Source: Humidesulfovibrio sp. (lineage in GTDB: Bacteria; Desulfobacterota; Desulfovibrionia; Desulfovibrionales; Desulfovibrionaceae). From it: DNA of 64,000 nucleotides. Below are positions 45,633 through 54,236 of this stretch, in pieces; positions within the stretch are counted from its first letter, which is position 1; each line of letters opens with the position of its first letter. Location: positions 25,688 to 89,687 of the forward strand of contig JARLHQ010000012.1 in the NCBI GenBank assembly GCA_031292175.1. Reading direction: 5' to 3'. The translations under genes and the position numbers were made by a program. Under the pieces are notes generated by a model. The model was not told the origin of the DNA and searched no databases. It was given only the letters and a program-made list of their open reading frames with translations.

Positions 45633-46547
45633 TCAAGGCGTCAAGAGCGCAACGGCTTCAAGCGGAAACGCACGCCCTCCGCGCTGCTCAAGGTCCGCCC
45701 CGGGGTGGCAGTCCCGCGGTCCAGCCGCCGTTTTGTCCGCGTTCCCCTGCGTCAGGGAATGGAAGTACTGTGCGGTACATTCCGCGACCTCGCGGCGTTG
45801 TTGGTCCACAGTGATCATATGGTAGCAGTTATCCAGCAGCACGGTCCGCGTTGGCCCGCCCAGATGCCGTTGCACATACCTGGCGTTCCAGGTGCTCGTG
45901 ACGTCATCGATGCTGGAATGCACAATGAGCGCCGGCGTTGTGATGGCGGGCATCTCCTTTTTCACCGCGGCCACAAGCTTCCACAGCTCCCGCAAGCTCA
46001 TTCCGGGTGTGCCGCTCAGGCCGGCCTCGCCGCTGTTGCCGGAGAACATGTTGGCGACAACGCGCTTGCGTAGGCGTTCATCCTTGATGCCATAGGGGTG
46101 GCTCTCCACAAAGTGGTAGCGTTTGCCAAAGGGCAGACACAAAACCAGCGGCAGCAGGAAGCTCAAGCGGGGGATGGCCCAGCCGTCGTAGCGCAACGTG
46201 GTTGAGTAGAGGCCAAGTCCCGCAATCTTTTTTGGATTTTGGGCGGCCAGATGCAGAGCCAGGACCGCGCCCACGGACAGCCCGGCCACGAACACCCGTT
46301 CGCAGCGCTGAGCGAGCACGGCGTATGCCTGCTCCACGCTGGCGGACCAGTCGTGCCAGCTTGTGGCCAGCAGATCCGCCTCGGTGCCGCAGTGGCCGGC
46401 CAGTTGCATCCCGTAGACCGTGAACCCGGTCCGGGCCAACCCCTTGCCCACGAATTTCATCTCCGTGGGCGTACCGGTGAGGCCGTGGATCAGCAGCACG
46501 CCGTCGGCGCCGCCTTCATACAGGAAACTGTTGTCCGCAGTCGCCAT
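45633..46547 (-). CDS. Alpha/beta hydrolase (carboxylesterase-like)
   Basis: 304 residues. Oxyanion segment LLIHGLTGTPTEM, nucleophile elbow VAGLSVGAVLAL (Ser), Asp in HSSIDDVTS and His in LLDNCYHMI give a complete triad. The pattern resembles monoacylglycerol/carboxylesterases of the Est30 type. Last gene of the leftward unit with an aminotransferase and a HAD phosphatase; 25 nt after the aminotransferase. Confidence 0.87.
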   Translation of the reverse strand: MATADNSFLYEGGADGVLLIHGLTGTPTEMKFVGKGLARTGFTVYGMQLAGHCGTEADLLATSWHDWSASVEQAYAVLAQRCERVFVAGLSVGAVLALHLAAQNPKKIAGLGLYSTTLRYDGWAIPRLSFLLPLVLCLPFGKRYHFVESHPYGIKDERLRKRVVANMFSGNSGEAGLSGTPGMSLRELWKLVAAVKKEMPAITTPALIVHSSIDDVTSTWNARYVQRHLGGPTRTVLLDNCYHMITVDQQRREVAECTAQYFHSLTQGNADKTAAGPRDCHPGADLEQRGGRAFPLEAVALLTP

Positions 46548-46572
46548 GGGCTTTCTCGTCTTCCGATGCGGC

Positions 46573-47943
46573 CTAGGCCGCTGTGCAGCGCCGGAAGAGC
46601 TGGTCCAGCAGGCCGAGGGCCAGGTCCATCTCCGCGCGGCTGATGGTCAGCGCCGGGGCCAGGGTGAGCACGTTCTTGGAATAGCCGCCGACGTCCAGCA
46701 CCAGGCCGCAACGCTTGCCGTGCGCGTCCAGGTTGCAGGCCATGCCTTCCTCCACGAGCTTGTCGGTGAGGGCCTTGTCCGGGGTGAAGCCGTCGGGCTT
46801 GCAGATCTCCAGGCGCAGGGCCAGGCCCAGGCCGTCCACATCGCCGATGACCGGATAGCGCTTCTGAAGCTCGCGCAGTCCGTCCAGCAGATACGCCCCC
46901 TTCTCGGCGACCATGTTCGCGTAGTCTTCCTCCTCCAACATGCGCATCACTTCGAGCGCCACGGAGGTGCCTTGGGTGTTGCTCGAGAAGGTGGAGTGCG
47001 TCGAGCCCGGGGGGAATTTCTCCGGGCTGATGAGTTCCTCTTTGGCCCACAAGCCGGAGAGGGGGTTCAGCCCATTGGTCATGGCCTTGCCGAACACCAC
47101 CACGTCGGGTGTGACACCGAAGTGCTCCAGGGCCCAAAATTGGCCCGTGCGGTAGAAGCCCATCTGGATCTCGTCGTCCACGAGCAGGATGTTGTGCTCG
47201 TCCAGCACGGCCTTGAGCCTCTTGAAATAGCCGTGGGGCGGAATGACGTAGCCGCCGGTGCCCTGCACGGCCTCCACGTAGAAGGCCGCGAACTCGGCCT
47301 GTCCGACCTTGGGATCCCAGACGCCGCCGTATTCCGTCTCAAAGAGCCGGGCAAACTGGTCCACGCAATGCAGTTCACAGTCCTCGCGGTGTTTGCCGTA
47401 GGGGCAGCGGAAGCAGTAAGGATAGGGGATGAAATAGGCCCTGTCGCCAAAATGGCCGTAGCGGCGGCGGTAGCGGTAGCTGGAGGTGATGGCCGAGGCG
47501 CCCAGGGAGCGCCCGTGGTAGCCGCCCTCGAAGGCGAAGACGAGGCTCCTGCCGCCGCTGGCGTTGCGCACCAGCTTGAGCGAGTCGTCAATGGCCTGGG
47601 AACCGCCGACGTTGAAGTGTATCCGGCCCTTGACGCCGGCGTGCTTCTCCATGCGTCCGGCAAGCTTGGCGGCCAGCTCGACCTTTTCGGCGTGCAGGTA
47701 CTGGCAGGCCAGCTGCGGCAGGGTGTCCAGGGTGCGCTTCAGGGCGTTGTTCAGGCGGGGATTTCCGTAGCCGAAGTTGACCGCCGAGTACCACATCTGC
47801 AAGTCGAGATAGGGCAGGTCCTCTCTGTCATACAGGTAGCTGCCTTCGCAGCGGCTGAAAAATTTGGGCGGGTCCAGATAGTGGACGGTGTCGCCGAAGG
47901 AGCAGTATTTGGCTTCAAGTTCGAGCAGCGTTTTCTCATCCAT
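46573..47943 (-). CDS. Class III PLP-dependent aminotransferase
   Basis: 456 residues. PLP lysine in VFGKAMTNGL, DDEIQMGF with the cofactor aspartate, GGSQAIDDSLKL and EGGYHGRSLGAS are diagnostic of acetylornithine/GABA-type aminotransferases. A Cys-rich loop CFRCPYGKHREDCELHC is shared with some GABA-aminotransferase-like members. The 8-nt overlap with the HAD gene shows coupling. Substrate unknown; an omega-amino acid or amino-sugar is likely. Confidence 0.9.
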   Translation of the reverse strand: MDEKTLLELEAKYCSFGDTVHYLDPPKFFSRCEGSYLYDREDLPYLDLQMWYSAVNFGYGNPRLNNALKRTLDTLPQLACQYLHAEKVELAAKLAGRMEKHAGVKGRIHFNVGGSQAIDDSLKLVRNASGGRSLVFAFEGGYHGRSLGASAITSSYRYRRRYGHFGDRAYFIPYPYCFRCPYGKHREDCELHCVDQFARLFETEYGGVWDPKVGQAEFAAFYVEAVQGTGGYVIPPHGYFKRLKAVLDEHNILLVDDEIQMGFYRTGQFWALEHFGVTPDVVVFGKAMTNGLNPLSGLWAKEELISPEKFPPGSTHSTFSSNTQGTSVALEVMRMLEEEDYANMVAEKGAYLLDGLRELQKRYPVIGDVDGLGLALRLEICKPDGFTPDKALTDKLVEEGMACNLDAHGKRCGLVLDVGGYSKNVLTLAPALTISRAEMDLALGLLDQLFRRCTAA

Positions 47944-48655
47944 GGTGGGGATATCCTGTCATTAGCGGTATGGACGCGCGTTCATCGGGGACGCTTGCGT
48001 CGCGTTCAAGGTCAATGAGTAGTTTTTTGACGTCGCGGAACGTCGTGTAGGGCGCATGGGGCAGCGCGTTCTCGCAACAGTGCGCCAGCAGAGACTGTTT
48101 TGCCAGCACGAAGTCTGCGGCCTCGCTGGCCGCGCAGAAATCCGAGGCCCCGTCGCCCACAAGGACCGCCTCGAAGCCGGGTCGGGCCAATTGGCGCATC
48201 AGGGCGCACTTGCAGGTGCCGTTTTCCGACGGACAGGCCGGGTCGGCATGGGGGGAATCGAGGCCGTAGCCGCCATCGGGGCGCAGACGCAGGCGATTGG
48301 CGTACACAGGAAGGTTGTCCAGACCGTTGTTGCGCAGCACCCGGTGGATGGCATAGTCGAGGCCGTCGCTCAGCACGATGACGGGAAAGCCAGCCTCTCG
48401 GCAGGCCGCGACGAAGTCCGGAAAGCCTGGGTCGATGGCCACCGCATCCAGCAGCCCGTCCAGCTCCTTCCGTGAGCAGCGCAGCAGCTCCACCTGGCGG
48501 CGCATGCACTCGCGTGAGCCCATTTCACCGGCGCGCCACTGGGCCTCGATCAGCCGCCACTCTGGAAGCGCGAAGGCCTCCAGCAGCGTGTCCGTCACGT
48601 CCCGGCGGGATATTGTCCCATCAAAATCACAGAAAACCTGGCTCCGTGTGCGCAC
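47936..48655 (-). CDS. HAD-family phosphatase (MtnX/phosphoserine phosphatase-like)
   Basis: 239 residues from a GTG at 48655 with GGAGGA 6 nt upstream; this is favoured over ATG further upstream. HAD motif I is FCDFDGTIS, motif II VIVLSDGLD and motif IV VGDGASDFCAASEAADFVLAK. Such HAD-IB phosphatases remove phosphate from small metabolites. First gene of the leftward operon, facing the response regulator across the 48656-48934 interval. Confidence 0.88.
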   Translation of the reverse strand: MRTRSQVFCDFDGTISRRDVTDTLLEAFALPEWRLIEAQWRAGEMGSRECMRRQVELLRCSRKELDGLLDAVAIDPGFPDFVAACREAGFPVIVLSDGLDYAIHRVLRNNGLDNLPVYANRLRLRPDGGYGLDSPHADPACPSENGTCKCALMRQLARPGFEAVLVGDGASDFCAASEAADFVLAKQSLLAHCCENALPHAPYTTFRDVKKLLIDLERDASVPDERASIPLMTGYPHHG

Positions 48656-48736
48656 GAGACTCCTCCGTGAGTGTCGCCATTCCGCGGCCTTTCCGGCCAC
48701 AAGGCCGCACTCTATGGAATCTGGTGCAGGAGAAGC

Positions 48737-48756
48737 TAGTTAATATATTTTAACTA
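48737..48756. promoter_or_regulatory. AT-rich dyad in divergent control region
   Basis: Seven-base arms TAGTTAA (48737-48743) and TTAACTA (48750-48756) around TATATT, in otherwise GC-rich DNA between two divergent operons. Plausible regulator site or promoter element. Confidence 0.5.
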
Positions 48757-48785
48757 TCTTCGCGGTGTCTTTTCCGCCATCACTG

Positions 48786-48804
48786 CGCATAAGGAAATTA
48801 TGCG
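48786..48804. promoter_or_regulatory. Second dyad in divergent control region
   Basis: Perfect arms CGCATAA (48786-48792) and TTATGCG (48798-48804) separated by GGAAA; 30 bp from the first dyad and upstream of the response regulator gene, so a candidate binding site for that regulator. Confidence 0.5.
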
Positions 48805-48934
48805 TCGCCGCGCCGCCGCTCCACGCAACAATGCAATGCACGGCGGCTTGAAATGACGTATGCCGTTGGAGTACAATCGCTGGACACATGCCAGGGATGT
48901 TTTGTCACACTGGCCTGAACGCATGGGATAACGG

Positions 48935-49612
48935 ATGAATGTTCTGATCATCGAAGATGACCCGGAGATCGTGGCCGTGGTCCGCAACGGTCTTGAAGAG
49001 GCCGGATTTTGCGTGGAGTCCGCCCTCTCCGGGGACGAGGGGCTCCGCAAGGCCGCGGCCGGGGATTTTTCCGTTATCATCCTTGATCTCATGCTCAGCG
49101 GCATGGACGGCTTCACCATCCTGCGCGAGCTGAAGGCCAAGGGGATCAAGACGCCAGTGCTCGTGGCCAGCGCCCGCCAGTCCGTGCAGGACAAGGTCTC
49201 CTGCCTGGACGCCGGGTGCGACGACTACATTACGAAGCCGTTCTCCTTTCCCGAGCTGCTGGCGCGCATCCGCGCGCTGGCCCGCCGTGCGGCGGGGCAT
49301 GTCGCGGACAATCAGGTGCTCTCCAGCGAAGGCGTCCGGCTGGACATGCTGAAGCGCGAAGCCGAGCGCAACGGGCGGGAGATTTCCCTCAAGCCCAAGG
49401 AATTCGCCCTGCTCAAGTACCTGATGGAGAACGCCGGGAACGCGGTCACCCGGGCCATGATCATGGAGCATGTCTGGGGCTACAACTTTGATCCCGGAAC
49501 CAAGGTCATCGACGTTTACATCTGCCAGTTGCGCGAAAAGGTTGACATGGAGGGCGAGGACAAACTGATCCAAACCGTGCGCGGGACCGGGTATGCGTTT
49601 CGGCGTGTTTAA
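48935..49612 (+). CDS. OmpR-family response regulator
   Basis: 225 residues. Receiver domain with acidic pocket EDDPE, phosphoacceptor Asp in IILDLMLSGMDG and Lys in YITKPFS; C-terminal winged helix with VWGYNFDPGTKVIDVYI and GTGYAF. Together with the next gene forms a two-component system placed upstream of two small transporters and an acyltransferase. The final 20 nt overlap the kinase gene. Confidence 0.95.
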   Translation: MNVLIIEDDPEIVAVVRNGLEEAGFCVESALSGDEGLRKAAAGDFSVIILDLMLSGMDGFTILRELKAKGIKTPVLVASARQSVQDKVSCLDAGCDDYITKPFSFPELLARIRALARRAAGHVADNQVLSSEGVRLDMLKREAERNGREISLKPKEFALLKYLMENAGNAVTRAMIMEHVWGYNFDPGTKVIDVYICQLREKVDMEGEDKLIQTVRGTGYAFRRV

Positions 49613-51047
49613 ACGGGTCGTGAACTCCATCAAGTTCCGCTTGCTGGCGCTTTTTTTCACCCTCTATGTCGTTTCCTTTCTGGCGCTCGTGAGCGTTTCT
49701 TTTGTGCTGCTCTACAATGTCCTCAACCAGAATGAGGAAAGATTTGTCAAGAATGAGCTGACGGAGATACGCGATAGAATGGACTACGGGACCCTGGAGC
49801 AGCTGATTTCCCTCTGCCAGGGAGAGGTCATGGAGAATGGCTTCGCGAACCTCCTTTTTCGTGTCCATACTCCGGCCCGGGATGTGCTGGTGCCCTCGGC
49901 CAAACACTGGGAAGGCTATTCTCTGCTGGAGTTGAACCGCCTGGAGAAACAGGACGGAACGGTCTCCCTGGTCCCCCATGTCAAGGGCGGACTGCCCCTC
50001 AGGGTCGGCACGGCCATCCTCCCGGGGGGCTATGTCCTGCAAGTGGGGCTGGTCTCGGACGCCCTCAAGCAACTCAAGACCTACTTTGTCCTGATATTTG
50101 AGGTGATCTTCCTGCCCATTCTGCTGGTCGGGCTGGGCGGAGGCTATCTCATGGCGCGCAGGTCCTTGTTGGGCATCACCCGGGTGACGCAGACCGCCGC
50201 GGCCATTTACCGGGGAAATCTGGCCGACAGGGTGGAGCGGACCCGCAACGGGGATGAGATCGACCGGCTTTCCGAAACCTTCAACCTCATGCTGGCGCGT
50301 CTTGAACTCCTCATCACCAACATGACGGAGATGGTGGACAATGTCGCCCATGATCTGCGCACGCCCCTCACCAGGCTGCGGGGAAAGCTTGAAGTGGCTC
50401 TCATGCGTGACCGCACCCCGGCCCATTATCGCGAGGTCATGGAAAGCTCTCTGGAGGATATTGAACTCCTGGGAAGTCTCCTCTCCACCGTGTTGAACAT
50501 CGCCGAAGCCGAGGCCGGGACCATCGTGCTCAACAAGACCGCTGTCGATCTCCAGAAGTTCCTGACCACCCTCTATGAATTTTATGCGCCCATGGCCGAA
50601 GATTCCAAGGTGGCCCTGTTGCTGGACGCGCCGGACAGCCTTTGGGTGGAGGCGGACGCCAACCGCCTGTGGCAGGCCGTGGCCAACCTCGTCGACAACG
50701 CGTTCAAATTCACCCCGGACGGAGGGCGCATCGAGATTTCCACGCTGAGCCTTGAAACGGAGGCCGCCATCCGCGTGGCGGACACGGGGGTGGGTATAGC
50801 GCCATCGGAGCAGGCCAACATCTTCCGCAGGTTCTATCGCCATGGGGGCGGGGCTGCGGGAAAAGGCTACGGTCTGGGGCTGAGCCTAGTGAAGGCCGTG
50901 GCCGAGGTCCACGGCGGCCGGGTCGAGGTGGAAAGCACGCCGGGCATTGGCTCCCTGTTCAGCATCATCTTGCCCACACTGCAATCGGAGGATGCGCCGC
51001 AACGCGCCCAAGGCAAACCAGCAGAGCCGGGAGAGTCAACGCGATGA
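49593..51047 (+). CDS. Membrane sensor histidine kinase
   Basis: 484 residues. Two transmembrane helices (about 18-42 and 160-185) flank a periplasmic sensor of about 115 residues; then HAMP (about 185-240), HisKA with phosphoacceptor NVAHDLRTPLTR, and HATPase with N-box VDNAFKFTP, DTGVGIA and GYGLGLSLVK. Cognate to the upstream OmpR-type regulator. Overlaps the next gene by 4 nt. Confidence 0.95.
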   Translation: MRFGVFKRVVNSIKFRLLALFFTLYVVSFLALVSVSFVLLYNVLNQNEERFVKNELTEIRDRMDYGTLEQLISLCQGEVMENGFANLLFRVHTPARDVLVPSAKHWEGYSLLELNRLEKQDGTVSLVPHVKGGLPLRVGTAILPGGYVLQVGLVSDALKQLKTYFVLIFEVIFLPILLVGLGGGYLMARRSLLGITRVTQTAAAIYRGNLADRVERTRNGDEIDRLSETFNLMLARLELLITNMTEMVDNVAHDLRTPLTRLRGKLEVALMRDRTPAHYREVMESSLEDIELLGSLLSTVLNIAEAEAGTIVLNKTAVDLQKFLTTLYEFYAPMAEDSKVALLLDAPDSLWVEADANRLWQAVANLVDNAFKFTPDGGRIEISTLSLETEAAIRVADTGVGIAPSEQANIFRRFYRHGGGAAGKGYGLGLSLVKAVAEVHGGRVEVESTPGIGSLFSIILPTLQSEDAPQRAQGKPAEPGESTR

Positions 51048-51460
51048 CTGGAAATGCCAAGGCGCCCGCCAAGCTGGTGCTCGGCCTTACTCTGGCCGTC
51101 GTGCTCGACACGGCAACGCAGATCGTCTGGAAAAGCGCGGTCTCCGGCGTGCCCGATCAGCCGAGCCTTGCGCTCACTGTTGCGGCCATGCTCCATCAGC
51201 CGTCCTCCCTGCTCCCGGGGGTGCTCGTGGGGTTGCTCATGGGGGGGCAGTTCCTCAACTGGATGACCGTGCTGGAGCACGCCGACCTGAGCTATGCCCA
51301 TGCTTTCACCTCGTTGAGTTATGTGACCGTGGCCGCCTTCGCGGTGCTGTATCTCGGAGAGTCCCTGGATCTCGTGCAGGCTTTGGGCATAGTGCTGATC
51401 CTGGCGGGCGTGTGGTTTGTGGGCAAAAGCGGTCGTGTGGCCGTTAAGGCCGGGGCATGA
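51044..51460 (+). CDS. SMR/EamA-type small membrane transporter, subunit 1
   Basis: 138 residues, four to five hydrophobic helices (VLGLTLAVVLDTATQIVWKSAV, LLPGVLVGLLMGG, AFTSLSYVTVAAFAVLYLGESL, VQALGIVLILAGVWFVG). The ALGIVLILAGV end is typical of the EmrE/ArnE type. Starts in an ATGA overlap with the kinase stop and ends in another with the second transporter, which suggests a heterodimer like ArnE/ArnF that flips a modified lipid or exports a small cation. Confidence 0.88.
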   Translation: MTGNAKAPAKLVLGLTLAVVLDTATQIVWKSAVSGVPDQPSLALTVAAMLHQPSSLLPGVLVGLLMGGQFLNWMTVLEHADLSYAHAFTSLSYVTVAAFAVLYLGESLDLVQALGIVLILAGVWFVGKSGRVAVKAGA

Positions 51461-51792
51461 TGACGCCAACGCATTTCGGCATCCTGCTTGTCCTTTCCGC
51501 CACGGCCCTGGAAGGTTTCGGCCAGGTGCTTCTCAAGAAAGCGGCCCTCGTCCGCTCGGGCAAAGGCTCCTGGCGCGGCCTCGGCCTTATGTTTTTCGCG
51601 CTGGAGGCCCTGGTGTACACATGGTCGCTGCGCTACCTGGACGTGAGTACGGCCTTCCCCCTCAGCAGTCTGAGCTTTGCGGCTGTTGCCTTTTTGTCCC
51701 GGGGGCTTTTGCGGGAGACTGTGGACCGGACGCGCTGGGTCGGCGTTCTGCTCATCCTGGCGGGGGCATCCCTGGTGGCGTTGCGCGCATGA
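51457..51792 (+). CDS. SMR/EamA-type small membrane transporter, subunit 2
   Basis: 111 residues, four helices including ILLVLSATALEGFGQVLLKKAAL, the SMR-type glutamate in the first helix (ALEGFGQ), STAFPLSSLSFAAVAFLSRG and VGVLLILAGASLVAL. Length matches EmrE (110). Probable partner of the preceding subunit. Overlaps the acyltransferase ATG by 4 nt. Confidence 0.88.
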   Translation: MMTPTHFGILLVLSATALEGFGQVLLKKAALVRSGKGSWRGLGLMFFALEALVYTWSLRYLDVSTAFPLSSLSFAAVAFLSRGLLRETVDRTRWVGVLLILAGASLVALRA

Positions 51793-52925
51793 ACGCTTCC
51801 CCGAGCATAGAGATACTGTCCTCGGAGGCGGAAATTGAGCCTTCCCTGTGGGAGGCCTGCTTCCCTCCCCCGCTCGAGGGCCGCTGGTGGTACCGCGCGC
51901 TGGAAAACAGCGGCCTTGAGGCCCAGTTTGTCTTCCGCTACGCCCTGCTGCGGGACAAGGGCCGGGAGGTGGGTATTGCTCCGCTGTTCCAGATGGACGT
52001 GCCCATCGAGATCGTCATGCCCGAGGCCGTGCTGCCGCTGTTTGCCATTCCTGGGCGGCTGTTTCCCTCCCTGCTGACCCAGCGGACGCTTTTTGTGGGC
52101 TCGCCTTGCGCGGACGAGGGCCATGTGGGGCTGCTCCCCGGGGTGGACCGCCGGGACATGCTGCTGTGCCTGCAACAGGCCCTGGCGGCCGAGGCCCGGC
52201 GCCTGGGCGCGCCTATGCTGGTCTGGAAGGACTTCCCGGATTCCTGGAGATCCGATCTGGTTTGGCTGGCGGATCAGGCCGGGTTGTTTCCCATGGTCAG
52301 TTATCCCGGGACGCTGGCGGACCTGCCCGGCCCGGATAAGGCGGACTATTTCGCAGCCCTGAAGGGCACGCGGCGGCACATTCTGCGCAAGAAGCTGCGT
52401 TGGAGCGCGGAGCGGGTGGAGGTGCTGGTGGAGGACGTCCAGCACCCGGAAGGCCGCGTGCTGGAGGAGATTTTCGGCCTGTTCTGGCAGACCTACGAGC
52501 GTTCGGCGACTAAATTTGAACGCCTGGACCGCCGCTTTTTCGAGCAAATGGCCGCTTTGCCGCTGGCCCATTTCCTCACCCTGCGTGAAACGGGCTCCGG
52601 CGACATGATCGCCTTCATGCTCTGCTTCGACCAGGGCAAGCTCGTCATCAACAAATTCATCGGCCTGGACTATGCGCGGCCCAAGGAGTGGCTGCTGTAC
52701 TTCCGGCTCTGGGAAGCGGTCCTGGACTGGTCCTTGTCCAGAGGCTCACGCGCCATCCAGAGCGGCCAGACCGGTTATGGGCCCAAGATCGAGATGGGGC
52801 ACGCGCTGGTGCCGTTGACGAACTATTGCCGCCACAGAAACCCCGTCATGCACCAGATCTACAAGGCGGTCGCCCGGAGCGTCACGTGGGGCACGCTGGA
52901 CAGCGTGCTGGGCAGATATGAATGA
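51789..52925 (+). CDS. GNAT/FemAB-like acyltransferase
   Basis: 378 residues; ATG at 51789 in an ATGA overlap. No signal peptide. The C-terminal half resembles GNAT (BioF2/FemAB-like) folds: KGTRRHILRKKLRW, then FWQTYERSATKFERLDRRFF, GDMIAFMLCFDQGKLVINKF and a final SGQTGYGPKIEMGH motif. Such enzymes acylate amino groups of sugars, lipids or peptides. Last gene of the two-component/transporter operon, convergent with an outer-membrane gene. Confidence 0.8.
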   Translation: MNASPSIEILSSEAEIEPSLWEACFPPPLEGRWWYRALENSGLEAQFVFRYALLRDKGREVGIAPLFQMDVPIEIVMPEAVLPLFAIPGRLFPSLLTQRTLFVGSPCADEGHVGLLPGVDRRDMLLCLQQALAAEARRLGAPMLVWKDFPDSWRSDLVWLADQAGLFPMVSYPGTLADLPGPDKADYFAALKGTRRHILRKKLRWSAERVEVLVEDVQHPEGRVLEEIFGLFWQTYERSATKFERLDRRFFEQMAALPLAHFLTLRETGSGDMIAFMLCFDQGKLVINKFIGLDYARPKEWLLYFRLWEAVLDWSLSRGSRAIQSGQTGYGPKIEMGHALVPLTNYCRHRNPVMHQIYKAVARSVTWGTLDSVLGRYE

Positions 52926-52973
52926 GGCGGCGCCGGGCGCCTGGGGGATCTGAAGGAGCGGCCAGAGGTCGGA

Positions 52974-53915
52974 TCAGAACTTGTATTCCAGGTGCATGAG
53001 GCCGCCAGGGGCGTTGGACAGGGAGAAGGTGTCGAGCTTGTTTCCGTTGGTGTTGTACGTGCTGAACTCGCGGTGCAGCACGTATTGCGCCCCGATGGTG
53101 CCGGTGAGGCCCGGCAGCGGCGTGTAGTCCAGGTAGAGTCCGGACGTGACGCCCACGGACTCCAGGTAGGCCTTGTGCCCGATGCTGTTGTCGTCCGCCA
53201 GACGATAGATCGTGTCGTCGAAGGTCTGCGCCAGCCGCAGGGCATATGTCTTGTCGAAGCGATAGGCCACGGTGTTCTCGGGAAAGCCCAGGGACGCGGA
53301 GAAGCCCTGACGGGCATCCTGGTTCAAGTCCAGGCGCACGACAGGCATCGGCCGACTGTGGACCCTGTGGAAGAGGCCGGTCGCGCCGACGTTGAGCTTC
53401 AGCCCAGGGCCAAATTCGTAAGACAGTCCCCCGGTCAGGTTGAGCCCCAGCGAACCGCTGAGCTCCTCTTCGTAGCCCGAAAAGGCCACAGCCTCCCCGA
53501 AGACCCCCCAACTGCCGGAGATGTTCCTGGCGTAGTCGAAGGTGAACGAGAGCAGGTGCAGGGTGTCCCAGGGTTCATGCTGCTTGTCCCCAAAGGGCAG
53601 ACGGCGGATGTTGTGCCAGTCGTACTTGCTGACGTCGTACTCCACGGTGACGGGCAGCATGGAGGCCACGACACTAACCGTGGAGATGGCCACCGCCCCC
53701 TGGTCGTTACGCACATTCCCCCGGCCCGTGTACTGGCCTTCCACGGATACGGTCGGGCTGAGGTCCTCGGCCTTCAGGACGCCGGGAGCAACGGCCTGCA
53801 GCAGCATTGCCACCAGCAAGACCAGCGCCTGCGGGAAAGCCCGCAGGGCAAAGGCGCGCGCACAGGATGGCGCGCATCCAACGCCGTTGGAAGTGGTGCA
53901 ATTCAGGTTGGGCAT
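52974..53915 (-). CDS. Outer-membrane beta-barrel protein of unknown function
   Basis: 313 residues. A long signal peptide (about 50 residues, hydrophobic core ALVLLVAMLLQAV) ends near LKA before ED. The mature chain alternates aromatic/hydrophilic strands and ends in LEYKF, the terminal Phe expected for BAM-inserted barrels. No family identified. Confidence 0.75.
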   Translation of the reverse strand: MPNLNCTTSNGVGCAPSCARAFALRAFPQALVLLVAMLLQAVAPGVLKAEDLSPTVSVEGQYTGRGNVRNDQGAVAISTVSVVASMLPVTVEYDVSKYDWHNIRRLPFGDKQHEPWDTLHLLSFTFDYARNISGSWGVFGEAVAFSGYEEELSGSLGLNLTGGLSYEFGPGLKLNVGATGLFHRVHSRPMPVVRLDLNQDARQGFSASLGFPENTVAYRFDKTYALRLAQTFDDTIYRLADDNSIGHKAYLESVGVTSGLYLDYTPLPGLTGTIGAQYVLHREFSTYNTNGNKLDTFSLSNAPGGLMHLEYKF

Positions 53916-54236
53916 GGTTTTAACCCTACACTTCGGCCTCTCTCTTTGTAAAGGCCTTAAAGGCCTGGGCCTTGGGCCGAAACGCCTGGGCTAGCGCCTA
54001 ACCCTCTGGACACTGCAACCTCGCGAAGCAGAAGGCGGCTCCAAGAGAATGCGCATTGCTTGGGCTGCGCTAAGCCTGCGCGCCGCCTTGTGGTCGCCGC
54101 CTTGCGGGCCGCAGAGGAGATGGCCACGGTATCGTCGCGACCCGTTTCGTTTGAAAAGAAGCGGGCTCACCCCCCGCCCACCTTGAAAGGGGCCAGGGGG
54201 AGTCATTCCCCCTGGAGCTTCTTGTTTTTCTTTGTC
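53916..54236. other. Gene-free interval with hairpin element (relative of copies A and B)
   Basis: 321 nt between the barrel gene and the DUF362 gene. It carries AAGGCCTTAAAGGCCT-like short palindromes near 53945 and, at 54178-54232, the hairpin CCAGGGGGA/TCCCCCTGG (54193-54201 with 54207-54215) followed by GGAGCTTCTTG and a T-rich stretch. Similar in layout to the other intergenic repeats. I see no convincing gene or RNA. Confidence 0.5.

Noticed and set aside
53991..54206. 71-codon frame in the gene-free interval
   Set aside because: Low-complexity translation of the repeat region, no ribosome-binding site.
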